Shown here piece after piece: positions 15,550 through 23,430 of a stretch of 26,491 nucleotides of DNA. The position numbers and the translations under genes are program-made. Origin of the DNA: a bacterium (lineage in GTDB: Bacteria > Chlamydiota > Chlamydiia > Chlamydiales > Rhabdochlamydiaceae). The stretch spans positions 1 through 26,491 of the forward strand of contig JAKAAD010000002.1 in the NCBI GenBank assembly GCA_021802305.1, written 5' to 3'. Positions within the stretch are counted from its first letter, which is position 1, and each line of letters opens with the position of its first letter. The notes beneath the pieces are model-generated. The model had not been told where the DNA came from, did not search any database, and saw only the letters and a program-made list of their open reading frames with translations.

Positions 15550-17391
15550 ATGCATCCAGCCAAATCAGTTCATCCTAATAGAGTACAAGACATGCGCGAC
15601 CGATCAAACACAGTAGGAAGTACTCAAAAGTGTACGACTCCGGATTCTAGGGGAAGTATGGATACACCTGAGAGAACGTTCTCAGAGAAACAACTCAATG
15701 AAAAATTGCAGTCGTTACAATCGCAATCGTCATCAACAGGCAATATTTTTAGTAGATTTCGTTCGCCGGGCAAGGAAAGGCCGTCAAACGATGAGAAACC
15801 GATAGTGCGCAATCGTTCCTCTACGATCAGTATCGATTCGCCACGAAGCAGCCACGGGTTAGCGACGCCAGTTACTTTGGGTGAGAATACGACAGCAATA
15901 CAAGAACAACTTTTTGCATCGCAGTTACAAAACCATGTAGAGAATCTAGAAGATGATCCCACGCAAAATCGGGCGATCTCTCCAAGTAAGGCAAAAGGGT
16001 TGCTAGGAAGACTCCATACCCACAAAAAAGAAAGGCCGGAGGGATCATTTTTGCGTTCACGGTCTCACACTATAAGTAAGCCAAGGGGCAATCAAGAGCC
16101 AAGCATGGTAGAGCGATCAACTTCTCCATCGAAAGCAAAGGGAATATTCGGAAGATTCCATACTCCTAAAAAAGAAAGACCGCAACTCACTCATCAAGAA
16201 TCTTCATCAGATTTGCCTGCTTGTCGAATTCATAGTCCTACACCCAAGAATACTCCAACCGTAACAATACCGGGTACGCCGGGAGAAGGTACTGAACCTA
16301 ACAATAATGTGATTTCTACAGAGATGCTTAACAGCAAATTAAAAAATCTAGTTTTAGCGAGAGCAATTGTACAAGGAGTTCTCCAAAATACCGATGGTGT
16401 TACTTTTCAAGAAAGAAAATCTGTAATTCTAGAAAATGCATCGAAAACCAATGAGGAGTGGGCTTTTCTTCGTTTTAATGAGCTCGTACAAGAAAAGGTC
16501 ATGAACAAAGATGAAGATAGCGCGATAAAAATTATCAAAGAGCAATTTCAGCTGCTTGCAAAAGGAGAAATGCGCAAGGTGCAATTGAGTCAGATAGTTA
16601 TGCAATGGCATCCCTATTTTGTTTCCCTCGCTGCAGAAATGCCAAGGTTTGCAAATAAACTCATACAGCAATGCCCTTCATATGTTTTTACGGATGTACT
16701 GGGCTCTTTCATTATGGAATGCACAGAAATTGAGTTTCCCTTTCAACGCTCGATCCACACTCTTTTTAGAGAAAGAAGTCCTTCTACAAATCTTGCAACG
16801 CAATTCATTCGTGCATCGCTTCAAGATTCATTGCATGCATTGGAGAAAGATATCCGCCAAACGTTGGGAAAGAATGTAAAGCAATACATTGTGGACCATA
16901 GGGCGATTCGAAATGAACTACGAACAAAAGATCCAAATTTTACAAAGCAAGATCCCCAGCTGCAAGATGTTCAAGTTGCAGAAGAAATGCGAAAACGCGC
17001 TAAACCTTTTTGGGAGTGTGCTAAAAAAATCTTATCGAGCATTTATGCGATGCGACTTCCGGATTCTTGTAAAGCGTTCTTGATAAAAAGGCGAGAGTCT
17101 ATCCAACAATTTATTGCAATGAAGGAGCCGAGCGTCAATGCGTTTGAAATCTCATTTGCAGCGGGTGAAATTCTCTTTTTACGAGTGTTGAATCCCTATT
17201 TGACGAAAGAGTTGCCCACGCAAGAAGAACTCGATATACAAGTGGTTATGGTAAAAATTTCGCAGCTCGTGCAGGCGCTTACAAATGGTCAGAGAGTGGA
17301 AGAGGTAGCACAAAATGCCCCTTTGATAAATCCTTTGTATGACGAGTGTAGAAATAGGCACCTTGAGTTTCTCAAAAAGTGTTATTCTTAA
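15550..17391 (+). CDS. Putative effector with C-terminal RasGAP-like domain
   Basis: A 613-residue protein. Residues 1-265 are low-complexity, rich in Ser, Pro, Arg and Lys, with internal repeats (separate entry) and no membrane segment. Residues about 330-613 are helical and show the RasGAP landmarks in order: the arginine-finger motif HTLFRERS with R407 (p120GAP has TLFRATT around R789), a following helix ATQFIRASLQDSLHALEKDI, the FLR motif in EILFLRVLNPYL (R545, then NP), and a final helix VKISQLVQALTNG (568-580) matching the family K.LQ.LAN segment. Finger-to-FLR distance is 138 residues against about 115 in p120GAP and neurofibromin, leaving room for an insertion near 465-490. A GAGG precedes the ATG by 7 bases. 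Host GTPase inactivation is inferred, not shown. Confidence 0.7.
   Translation: MHPAKSVHPNRVQDMRDRSNTVGSTQKCTTPDSRGSMDTPERTFSEKQLNEKLQSLQSQSSSTGNIFSRFRSPGKERPSNDEKPIVRNRSSTISIDSPRSSHGLATPVTLGENTTAIQEQLFASQLQNHVENLEDDPTQNRAISPSKAKGLLGRLHTHKKERPEGSFLRSRSHTISKPRGNQEPSMVERSTSPSKAKGIFGRFHTPKKERPQLTHQESSSDLPACRIHSPTPKNTPTVTIPGTPGEGTEPNNNVISTEMLNSKLKNLVLARAIVQGVLQNTDGVTFQERKSVILENASKTNEEWAFLRFNELVQEKVMNKDEDSAIKIIKEQFQLLAKGEMRKVQLSQIVMQWHPYFVSLAAEMPRFANKLIQQCPSYVFTDVLGSFIMECTEIEFPFQRSIHTLFRERSPSTNLATQFIRASLQDSLHALEKDIRQTLGKNVKQYIVDHRAIRNELRTKDPNFTKQDPQLQDVQVAEEMRKRAKPFWECAKKILSSIYAMRLPDSCKAFLIKRRESIQQFIAMKEPSVNAFEISFAAGEILFLRVLNPYLTKELPTQEELDIQVVMVKISQLVQALTNGQRVEEVAQNAPLINPLYDECRNRHLEFLKKCYS
15739..16182 (+). 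repeat. Protein-level basic repeats in the RasGAP-like protein
   Basis: Three units of one motif: GNIFSRFRSPGKERP (residues 64-78), SPSKAKGLLGRLHTHKKERP (144-163) and SPSKAKGIFGRFHTPKKERP (192-211). Units 1 and 2 are each followed by an R-x-R-S-x-T-I-S box (87-94 and 169-176). The consensus G-[IL]-[FL]-[GS]-R-[FL]-x-[ST]-x-x-K-E-R-P looks like a short binding or phosphorylation motif in a disordered tail. Confidence 0.8.
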
Positions 17392-17392
17392 A

Positions 17393-17568
17393 TAGACCCT
17401 TTGCATAACTAAGCTTCAGTCAATTTTGGTGTCCTTTTGAACCGAGTTTTCGATTCTTTTTTTTGAGGTGGTTGTATCAACTTTCGTATACTACCCCCGC
17501 AAAAAGAATCAAAAATCGGCCAAAATAATCCCAAAAATCGATGAAGTCCTAGTTACGCAAGAGGTCTA
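17393..17568. mobile_element. 176-bp miniature element with terminal inverted repeats
   Basis: TAGACCCTTTGCATAACTA (17393-17411) and the reverse complement of 17550-17568 agree at 16 of 19 positions. The left end reads leftward as KRTPKLTEA then TAG, like the repeat at 8237, so the element is probably an internally deleted IS. Inside, GATTCTTTTT (17452-17461) pairs with AAAAAGAATC (17501-17510), extending imperfectly to 17442 and 17520. It begins 2 bases after the stop of the RasGAP-like gene. No transposase remains; a target duplication is not clear. Confidence 0.75.
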
Positions 17569-17582
17569 ATAACGGGCAGTAC

Positions 17583-17954
17583 TCAATCTTGCTTGTGTTG
17601 GACTTCTTCTATTTCTTGATTTAGATCTTCTACTTGTTCAGAAAGGCTAGGAGTCGTGCTTTCCCAATACTCGCGAAAGAGTAGAACAATGATGCCTAAT
17701 CCAAATAGTATGGGAGTAAATATTTTCCATGGTGCTTCAAAGAGTGCACTTAAAAAAGCACCAAGGAAGACGACTGCTGTGATGATCACATCAAAAGTAC
17801 GATGGAGCAGCCATTGTCGCATGGCAAGTGCGCTCCCGACCAGGATGAGGATAGTTGGCCACCACATATGGAGTGCTGCGAGGACAGGAAGCCCCGTGAG
17901 AAAGAGCGTGAGCGCTATGGCCTTAGCACGGCGCTTCGAGATCTGTTGATGCAT
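17583..17954 (-). CDS. Small membrane protein, function unknown
   Basis: A 123-residue protein: a basic start (MHQQISKRRAK), about four hydrophobic segments (roughly 12-29, 31-48, 53-71, 76-94), then a cytoplasmic-looking acidic tail with SLSEQVEDLNQEIEEVQ that may form a short coiled coil. I do not recognise a family. It follows uvrA on the same strand with a 59-base gap; no Shine-Dalgarno is evident at the ATG. Both flanks carry transposon-end sequence (17393-17568, and a TCTAGTTGCG fragment near 17995). Confidence 0.7.
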   Translation of the reverse strand: MHQQISKRRAKAIALTLFLTGLPVLAALHMWWPTILILVGSALAMRQWLLHRTFDVIITAVVFLGAFLSALFEAPWKIFTPILFGLGIIVLLFREYWESTTPSLSEQVEDLNQEIEEVQHKQD

Positions 17955-18013
17955 AGCGTATACGCGCGATCATAGTTGATGTTCTCACTAGTGTCTAGTT
18001 GCGTAAATTGGTG

Positions 18014-21000
18014 TCAATGCACATTCTTGGCTGATGCATTCGCCCATTGTGGCTGCGATCGAAGTGCCTTTGCTGTGTGCGATGTGGAATGTGTAACGAT
18101 CTGTTCGGGAGTACCGGTAGCGACGATTTCGCCTCCTCGTTCTCCACTTTCCGGCCCAATATCAATGATCCAATCTGCTTGCGCCATGATGTCTAGATTG
18201 TGTTCGATAACGATGATGGAGTGACCTTGATCTACAATGGCGTGGAGCAGGGGAATGAGTCTTGCAATGTCATCGGCGTGAAGTCCCAGAGTGGGTTCGT
18301 CAAAAAGATAGAGCGTTTTCGGTTGAGCGCGCTTCGCAAGTTCTCGTGCAAGTTTCACGCGTTGCGCTTCTCCAGATGATAAAGTGGCAAGTTCTTGTCC
18401 AAGAGAAATGTAATCGAGACCAACAGATAGCAGGGATTGCAAAACGCGTTGCATCTTGGGAATTTTGGGAAGAAAATGGATGGCATCTTTCACATTTAAT
18501 TCGAGAAGCTGCCCAATGTGTTTGCCTTTATAAGTAATGCTAAGACTTTGAGGGTTGAGGCGATGGCCATTGCAGGCTGGACACATCAAATGCACAGGGG
18601 GAAGATACTGCAAATAGATGCGCTTTGTTCCTTGGCCGAAACAAGTAGTGCACATGCCACTTTGTTGATACCAACTAAAGTGCTTGGAGGTGAGCCCTTT
18701 TGCGCGTGCTTCTGGAAGTTGTGAAAAAAATTGACGCAGGGGAGTAAGGAGTTCGGTGTAGGTGCTAATGTTAGCACGTGTGGACGCACCTAAAGGAGAG
18801 GAATTGACTGTAATGAGCTGCTCAAATGCATCCAGACCTTCGAAGAGAGCGCCCTCAATGGTTATTTGTGAAACGCGTTGCGCAATTGCTTTTGCGATGG
18901 CGGGTTGAATAAGTTCTCCTACGAGTGTCGATTTTCCAGAGCCAGAAACTCCAGTGATGCAGACGAATATGCCAATGGGAATTTTGAGTGAAAGATTTTT
19001 AAGATTATGTAGTTTTGCTTCTTGAATGGTAAACCAACTTGTTCCTTTGCGCCGTGCAGATGGGAAAGGGCATTGTTTTTTTCCATTGAGATAAGCGCCA
19101 GTGAGCGATGCATCATTTTGTAGAATTTCCGAAGGAGAGCCGCGTGCTGTGATATAGCCGCCTTCTTTTCCGGCACGCGGTCCAAAATCGAGCAGGAAAT
19201 CCGCTCGTTGAATGGTCAAAGGATCATGTTCAATAAGAAGAAGGGTATTTCCCATGCGCAAGAGATTGCCTAGAGCATTGTGAAGATATGCAGTATCGCG
19301 GGGGTGAAGGCCGATCGTGGGTTCATCAAGCACGTATAGGCATCCGGTGAGGCCACTTCCAAGCTGTTTTGCAAGTCGTACGCGCTGCATTTCTCCTCCA
19401 CTCAATGTTGCAGCAGAACGATCAATGGATAAGTAGCCAATACCAAGCTGTTGCAAACAGTATAAGCGATTACAGATCTGCGCATGTGCTTCTTCTAAAA
19501 ATGAGGGAATATCCTTTAATTTTTGCATCCAAAGGATCATTTGATCAATGGGAAGTTTGCAGAGGCTTCCAATTCGCATCCCTTGAATAGAGACGTTGCG
19601 CGCTAAAGGATTTAGACGCGAGCCTTCACATGCAGTGCAAAGCGTTTCTTCTAAGAGTGGCTGTAGAGCATTGCGCAAGGTGCTTTTTCCATTTTTTGCT
19701 ATCGATTCTAAAGCCACATTCAATCCGATCCAGCGAAATGGGGATTGCTCTTTTTCTCCTGCAAAGAGAATCTGTTGCTGCTCCACTGTACACGTTTTAA
19801 TAGGTTGATCAAGGGGAATCTTGTGCATGTGCATGCATTTAGAAAAAAAATCCATGGCATCACTATTGGCAAATCCTTTGCAAAGATAAAGAAAGAGCTG
19901 ATAAGGAGAAAGTTTTGCAATGGAGGAATGATTGAGCAATTTTGCGCCGTATTGCACTCCTAATCCTCGGCATTCGAGGCACATGCCTTGCTCTACATTG
20001 AAGGAAAAAGAGTGGGGAGTCAGTGAGGAATAAGAACGACCCGTATGAGAAACCGCAAAGGCTTCGTTGAAGAAGAGCGTTTCCCCATCCCTTTTTACGA
20101 GCACTGTGCCAGACGATAAAGAAGTGGCCAATGTAACAGCTTCGCGCAATCGAGATGTTGCAGAAGAAGTTAACACCAATCGGTCGACGACGAGATATAA
20201 TGCATTTTGACGCCGTGCATCATAGGGAATCTCTTCGTCGAGGGAATAGAGGATGCCGTTGAGTTCTATGCGTAGAAATCCTTGTGCTTGCAATTTTTGT
20301 TTTAGTGCAGCAAAGCTGTGCTTTACAGACAATGGGGAAAGAATCGTGAGAGCAGATTTGTGTGGAAGTGCAAGCAGCTGTTTTACAATAAATTCTTTGG
20401 TGATCGATTCAATCTTATCGCCCGTCTCTGGGCAAAAAGCGGTTCCCATATATGCATACAAGATGCGCAAAGAATCGTAAATTTCCGTAAGTGTTCCTAC
20501 GGTACTGCGGGGATTTGCTTCATGGGATTTCTGTTCGATGGCAATAGCAGGAGGAAGACCGAAGATTCGTTCCACTTTAGGTTTGGGACTCAGGGAAATG
20601 AGAGACCGCGCATAGGGGGAGAGAGCTTCGCTGTATCTGCGCTGGCTTTCCGCATAGACGGTGTCAAAAGCAAAAGAAGATTTACCCGATCCGGAAGGTC
20701 CTGTACAAATCGTCATTTTCAAACGTGGAAGTGAGGCGCTTACGCTTTTCAAGGTATGTTCTTCAGCACCCTCTACATGGAGAAATTCTGAGCGCAATTC
20801 CATTTTTCTTTTGGGCCAACTCCAAGAGCTTTTGCGCAAGGCCTCGCCTGTAGGCGTTTGCAAAGCAGCAATTTGTTTGGGAGTTCCTTCTCCAATGAGC
20901 ATTCCCCCTTGGGCACCCCCTTTGGGCCCTAATTCGATGACCCAATCTGCTGCGCGAATGAGATCGAGATTGTGTTCTATGACGATGCAGCTATTTCCTC

Positions 21001-23269
21001 GATCGATGAGCTCCTGGAGAATGGCAATAAAGTGGACAATGTCATGGAAGTGCAAGCCGGTTGTCGGCTCATCGAAGATATAAAGTGCATGATTTTTCGT
21101 TGTGCGACCGAGTTCGCGTGCAAGTTTGATGCGTTGCGCTTCACCACCTGAGAGTGTGGTGGAAGGTTGTCCTAAAGGAAGATATCCCAAGCCTACTTTT
21201 ACGAGGAGATCGAGTTTTTTAGAAATAGCGGGAATACGCGCAAAAAAGGTAGCAGCATCCTGGATGTTCATCTCTAAAACATCTGCGATGCTTTTTCCAC
21301 GAAAGAGAATGGACAGGATATGCGCTTCGAAGCGTTTTCCTTCACAACGCGGACATGGGATCCACACATCTTCTAGAGTATCCATGTCCATGCGCATCAT
21401 GCCCATGCCGGCACAATGCATGCAGGCGCCATCTGCTGAATTAAAGCTGAACATTCCTTCGTGGAATCCTGCAGCAAGACTATCGGGAAGTTGTGCATAG
21501 AGTGCGCGAATGGCATCAAAGACTTTCATATACGTTGCGGGATTGGAGCGGGGAGTTCTTCCAATAGGAGATTGGTCAATGGCGATGACCATGTCGATTT
21601 GTTCAAAACCTTGCAGTGCTTTCATGGGTCCGGTAGGAAGATCAGTTTTATGGAGTTTATTGGAAAGAGCAGGATAGAGAGTATCGAGAATGAGCGAAGA
21701 TTTACCAGAACCGGAAACGCCAGCGATGGCGACCATATTGCATAGAGGAATTTTGACGTCGAGATTTTGCAAGTTATGCAGGGTTGCTCCTTTCATTTGG
21801 AGCTTTCCTTTGGGCAAACGCTCGCGAGAGAGCGGCATGGAGGCCCTTCCTGAGAGATAGCTAGCGGTCAAAGAAGTAGTGCTTTGAAGAAATTCGGAAA
21901 GCATCCCGGAAAAGACAATTTTTCCCCCCTCTTTTCCCGCAAAAGGACCGATATCAACGATGTGATCAGCTGCGAAGAGAAATTCGCGATCATGCTCCAC
22001 AACGATGATCGTATTTCCTGCATCTCTTAGTGCAAAAAGTGCGCGAAGCAACGCTCTGTGATCTTGTGGATGAAGTCCAATAGAGGGCTCATCCAATACA
22101 TACGTGATATCGACAAGACCTGATCCTAATTGCCCTGAAATGCGAACGCGCTGCGCTTCCCCTCCTGACAAAGAGGGAATTGTGCGATCCATCGTGAGGT
22201 AATCGAGGCCGACTTCGGAAAGCATGGTGAGTCTAGAGAGGATCTCCTTGAGAAGCTCTCTTGCGACTTGCATTTCGATGTCGTGTAGTTTTAATGTTTG
22301 GAAGAAATCGATGGCCTCTTGAATCGATAGAGCGGTAACCTCATCAATGCGCTTTCCCCCAATCGTAGTAGCTCTTGCATAAGGTTGGATACGCGCTCCC
22401 AGGCAGGAAGGACAGCGCCTCACTTCAATGACTCCCAATCCTTGACAAGCAGGGCACATTCCTGAAGGATGGTTAAAGGAAAAATTGACAGGTTCTAATG
22501 GAGCGTAAGAGAGGCCCGAGGCAGGGGAGTAGGCAAGTTGGGAAAAGACCTTGTCGCTCTTCGTTTCCGGGAAATGCGCTATAAAAGTTCCTTTTCCCAC
22601 CGAGAGAGCCTGGCGAATGGATTCGATAGAGTCTCCTTTCGGTTCCAAGATGAGGCGATCGATGACGATTTCGATCGTGTGTGCCTTTTTCTTATGAATG
22701 CGCACTTCTTCCGCAAGTTCGACAAAAGTGCCATCAAGGCGAATGCGCGTCCAACCTCTTCGGAGTAAACCTGCAATTTCTTCTTTGACTTCGCCCTTTT
22801 TATTTTTGAGAAACTCGACTAGCAAGATCACTTTTGTACCTGCCGGGATTTGCTTAAATTCCTCGGCAATCTGTTTTTCGCTTCTGGGCGATACCACTTC
22901 TCCACTGATTGGACAATGAGGAATTCCTATACGTGCATAGAGGACGCGCAAAAAATCATAGACTCCAGAAATTGTGCCTACAGTGGAACGAGGCGAGCGA
23001 CTAAGACTTTGCTGATCAATGGCAAGTGTAGGTGTCAGTTCTGCAATCTCCGCGTCCGGCTTGGGTACATTGTGTAATCGTTTTCGCAATGTTCGCGAGA
23101 GCGATTCAATGTATCGTCTTTGCCCCTCAATGTGAATCGTATCAAATGCAAGAGAGGTTTTCCCGGAACCGGAGACGCCGCTAAATACGATCAATTGATT
23201 TTTGGGCAAAGAGAGACTGATTTCTTTTAAATTGTGAACTTTAACTTTTTTTAATATGATCTCAGACAT
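18014..23269 (-). CDS. uvrA: Excinuclease ABC subunit A, double-length (four ABC modules)
   Basis: Damage-recognition ATPase of nucleotide excision repair. The 1751-residue protein is two UvrA units in tandem, as is known for chlamydiae; a usual UvrA is about 940 residues. Walker A motifs occur near residues 31-38 (GVSGSGKT), ~518 (GVSGSGKS), ~855 (GPSGSGKS) and ~1440 (GVSGSGKS). Signatures near 366, 705 and 1290 are LSGGE; the fourth (~1630) reads LSSGEAQR. Cys pairs of zinc modules include CPACQGLG/CPSC, CMHCAGMG/CPRC and CTTCFGQG/CPAC. I prefer the ATG at 23269 over the TTG at 23314 because it gives the conserved N-terminus MSEIILKKVKVHNLK and lies just after a TATAAT. Confidence 0.96.
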   Translation of the reverse strand: MSEIILKKVKVHNLKEISLSLPKNQLIVFSGVSGSGKTSLAFDTIHIEGQRRYIESLSRTLRKRLHNVPKPDAEIAELTPTLAIDQQSLSRSPRSTVGTISGVYDFLRVLYARIGIPHCPISGEVVSPRSEKQIAEEFKQIPAGTKVILLVEFLKNKKGEVKEEIAGLLRRGWTRIRLDGTFVELAEEVRIHKKKAHTIEIVIDRLILEPKGDSIESIRQALSVGKGTFIAHFPETKSDKVFSQLAYSPASGLSYAPLEPVNFSFNHPSGMCPACQGLGVIEVRRCPSCLGARIQPYARATTIGGKRIDEVTALSIQEAIDFFQTLKLHDIEMQVARELLKEILSRLTMLSEVGLDYLTMDRTIPSLSGGEAQRVRISGQLGSGLVDITYVLDEPSIGLHPQDHRALLRALFALRDAGNTIIVVEHDREFLFAADHIVDIGPFAGKEGGKIVFSGMLSEFLQSTTSLTASYLSGRASMPLSRERLPKGKLQMKGATLHNLQNLDVKIPLCNMVAIAGVSGSGKSSLILDTLYPALSNKLHKTDLPTGPMKALQGFEQIDMVIAIDQSPIGRTPRSNPATYMKVFDAIRALYAQLPDSLAAGFHEGMFSFNSADGACMHCAGMGMMRMDMDTLEDVWIPCPRCEGKRFEAHILSILFRGKSIADVLEMNIQDAATFFARIPAISKKLDLLVKVGLGYLPLGQPSTTLSGGEAQRIKLARELGRTTKNHALYIFDEPTTGLHFHDIVHFIAILQELIDRGNSCIVIEHNLDLIRAADWVIELGPKGGAQGGMLIGEGTPKQIAALQTPTGEALRKSSWSWPKRKMELRSEFLHVEGAEEHTLKSVSASLPRLKMTICTGPSGSGKSSFAFDTVYAESQRRYSEALSPYARSLISLSPKPKVERIFGLPPAIAIEQKSHEANPRSTVGTLTEIYDSLRILYAYMGTAFCPETGDKIESITKEFIVKQLLALPHKSALTILSPLSVKHSFAALKQKLQAQGFLRIELNGILYSLDEEIPYDARRQNALYLVVDRLVLTSSATSRLREAVTLATSLSSGTVLVKRDGETLFFNEAFAVSHTGRSYSSLTPHSFSFNVEQGMCLECRGLGVQYGAKLLNHSSIAKLSPYQLFLYLCKGFANSDAMDFFSKCMHMHKIPLDQPIKTCTVEQQQILFAGEKEQSPFRWIGLNVALESIAKNGKSTLRNALQPLLEETLCTACEGSRLNPLARNVSIQGMRIGSLCKLPIDQMILWMQKLKDIPSFLEEAHAQICNRLYCLQQLGIGYLSIDRSAATLSGGEMQRVRLAKQLGSGLTGCLYVLDEPTIGLHPRDTAYLHNALGNLLRMGNTLLLIEHDPLTIQRADFLLDFGPRAGKEGGYITARGSPSEILQNDASLTGAYLNGKKQCPFPSARRKGTSWFTIQEAKLHNLKNLSLKIPIGIFVCITGVSGSGKSTLVGELIQPAIAKAIAQRVSQITIEGALFEGLDAFEQLITVNSSPLGASTRANISTYTELLTPLRQFFSQLPEARAKGLTSKHFSWYQQSGMCTTCFGQGTKRIYLQYLPPVHLMCPACNGHRLNPQSLSITYKGKHIGQLLELNVKDAIHFLPKIPKMQRVLQSLLSVGLDYISLGQELATLSSGEAQRVKLARELAKRAQPKTLYLFDEPTLGLHADDIARLIPLLHAIVDQGHSIIVIEHNLDIMAQADWIIDIGPESGERGGEIVATGTPEQIVTHSTSHTAKALRSQPQWANASAKNVH

Positions 23270-23272
23270 GGG

Positions 23273-23289
23273 AAGATTATACTGAAATG
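23273..23289 (-). promoter_or_regulatory. Promoter-like motif before uvrA, suggesting a leaderless mRNA
   Basis: Read leftward, CATTTCAGTATAATCTT precedes the uvrA ATG. TATAAT (23281-23276) ends 6 bases before the ATG, so initiation would fall on the start codon. There is no Shine-Dalgarno. It differs from the trmB upstream 17-mer at one base. Confidence 0.45.
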
Positions 23290-23323
23290 GATGCAAAAAT
23301 TGGAGTTTTGACAAGAAAGCTTC

Positions 23324-23364
23324 GCATATTTTTAGCTTGGAGCAAGTGAAAGCTAAAAAGATGC
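23324..23364. repeat. Inverted repeat between divergent uvrA and pyk
   Basis: The arm GCATATTTTTAGCTT (23324-23338) pairs with AAGCTAAAAAGATGC (23350-23364) with one mismatch around an 11-base loop. A second, weaker pair flanks it (CAAAAATTGGAGTTTTGAC at 23293 and GCCAAAATCAATTTTTG at 23379). It lies upstream of both genes, so it is not a terminator for either; operator or attenuator roles are possible. Confidence 0.55.
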
Positions 23365-23430
23365 TGTAAGGCCGGTAGCGCCAAAATCAATTTTTGAATC
23401 CACGCCAGTATATACTGTAATCGAATATAT

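Noticed and set aside
15624..16025. 133-aa leftward ORF opposite the repeat region
   Set aside because: Antisense to the repeat-bearing N-terminus; repeats are coherent only in the rightward frame.
17986..18016. Further copy of the transposon end next to the uvrA stop
   Set aside because: Only TCTAGTTGCG and a short GGTGTCA-like stretch match; too short to separate from chance.
20318..20734. 138-aa and 140-aa rightward ORFs within uvrA
   Set aside because: Antisense to conserved UvrA motifs; no ribosome-binding site or family resemblance.
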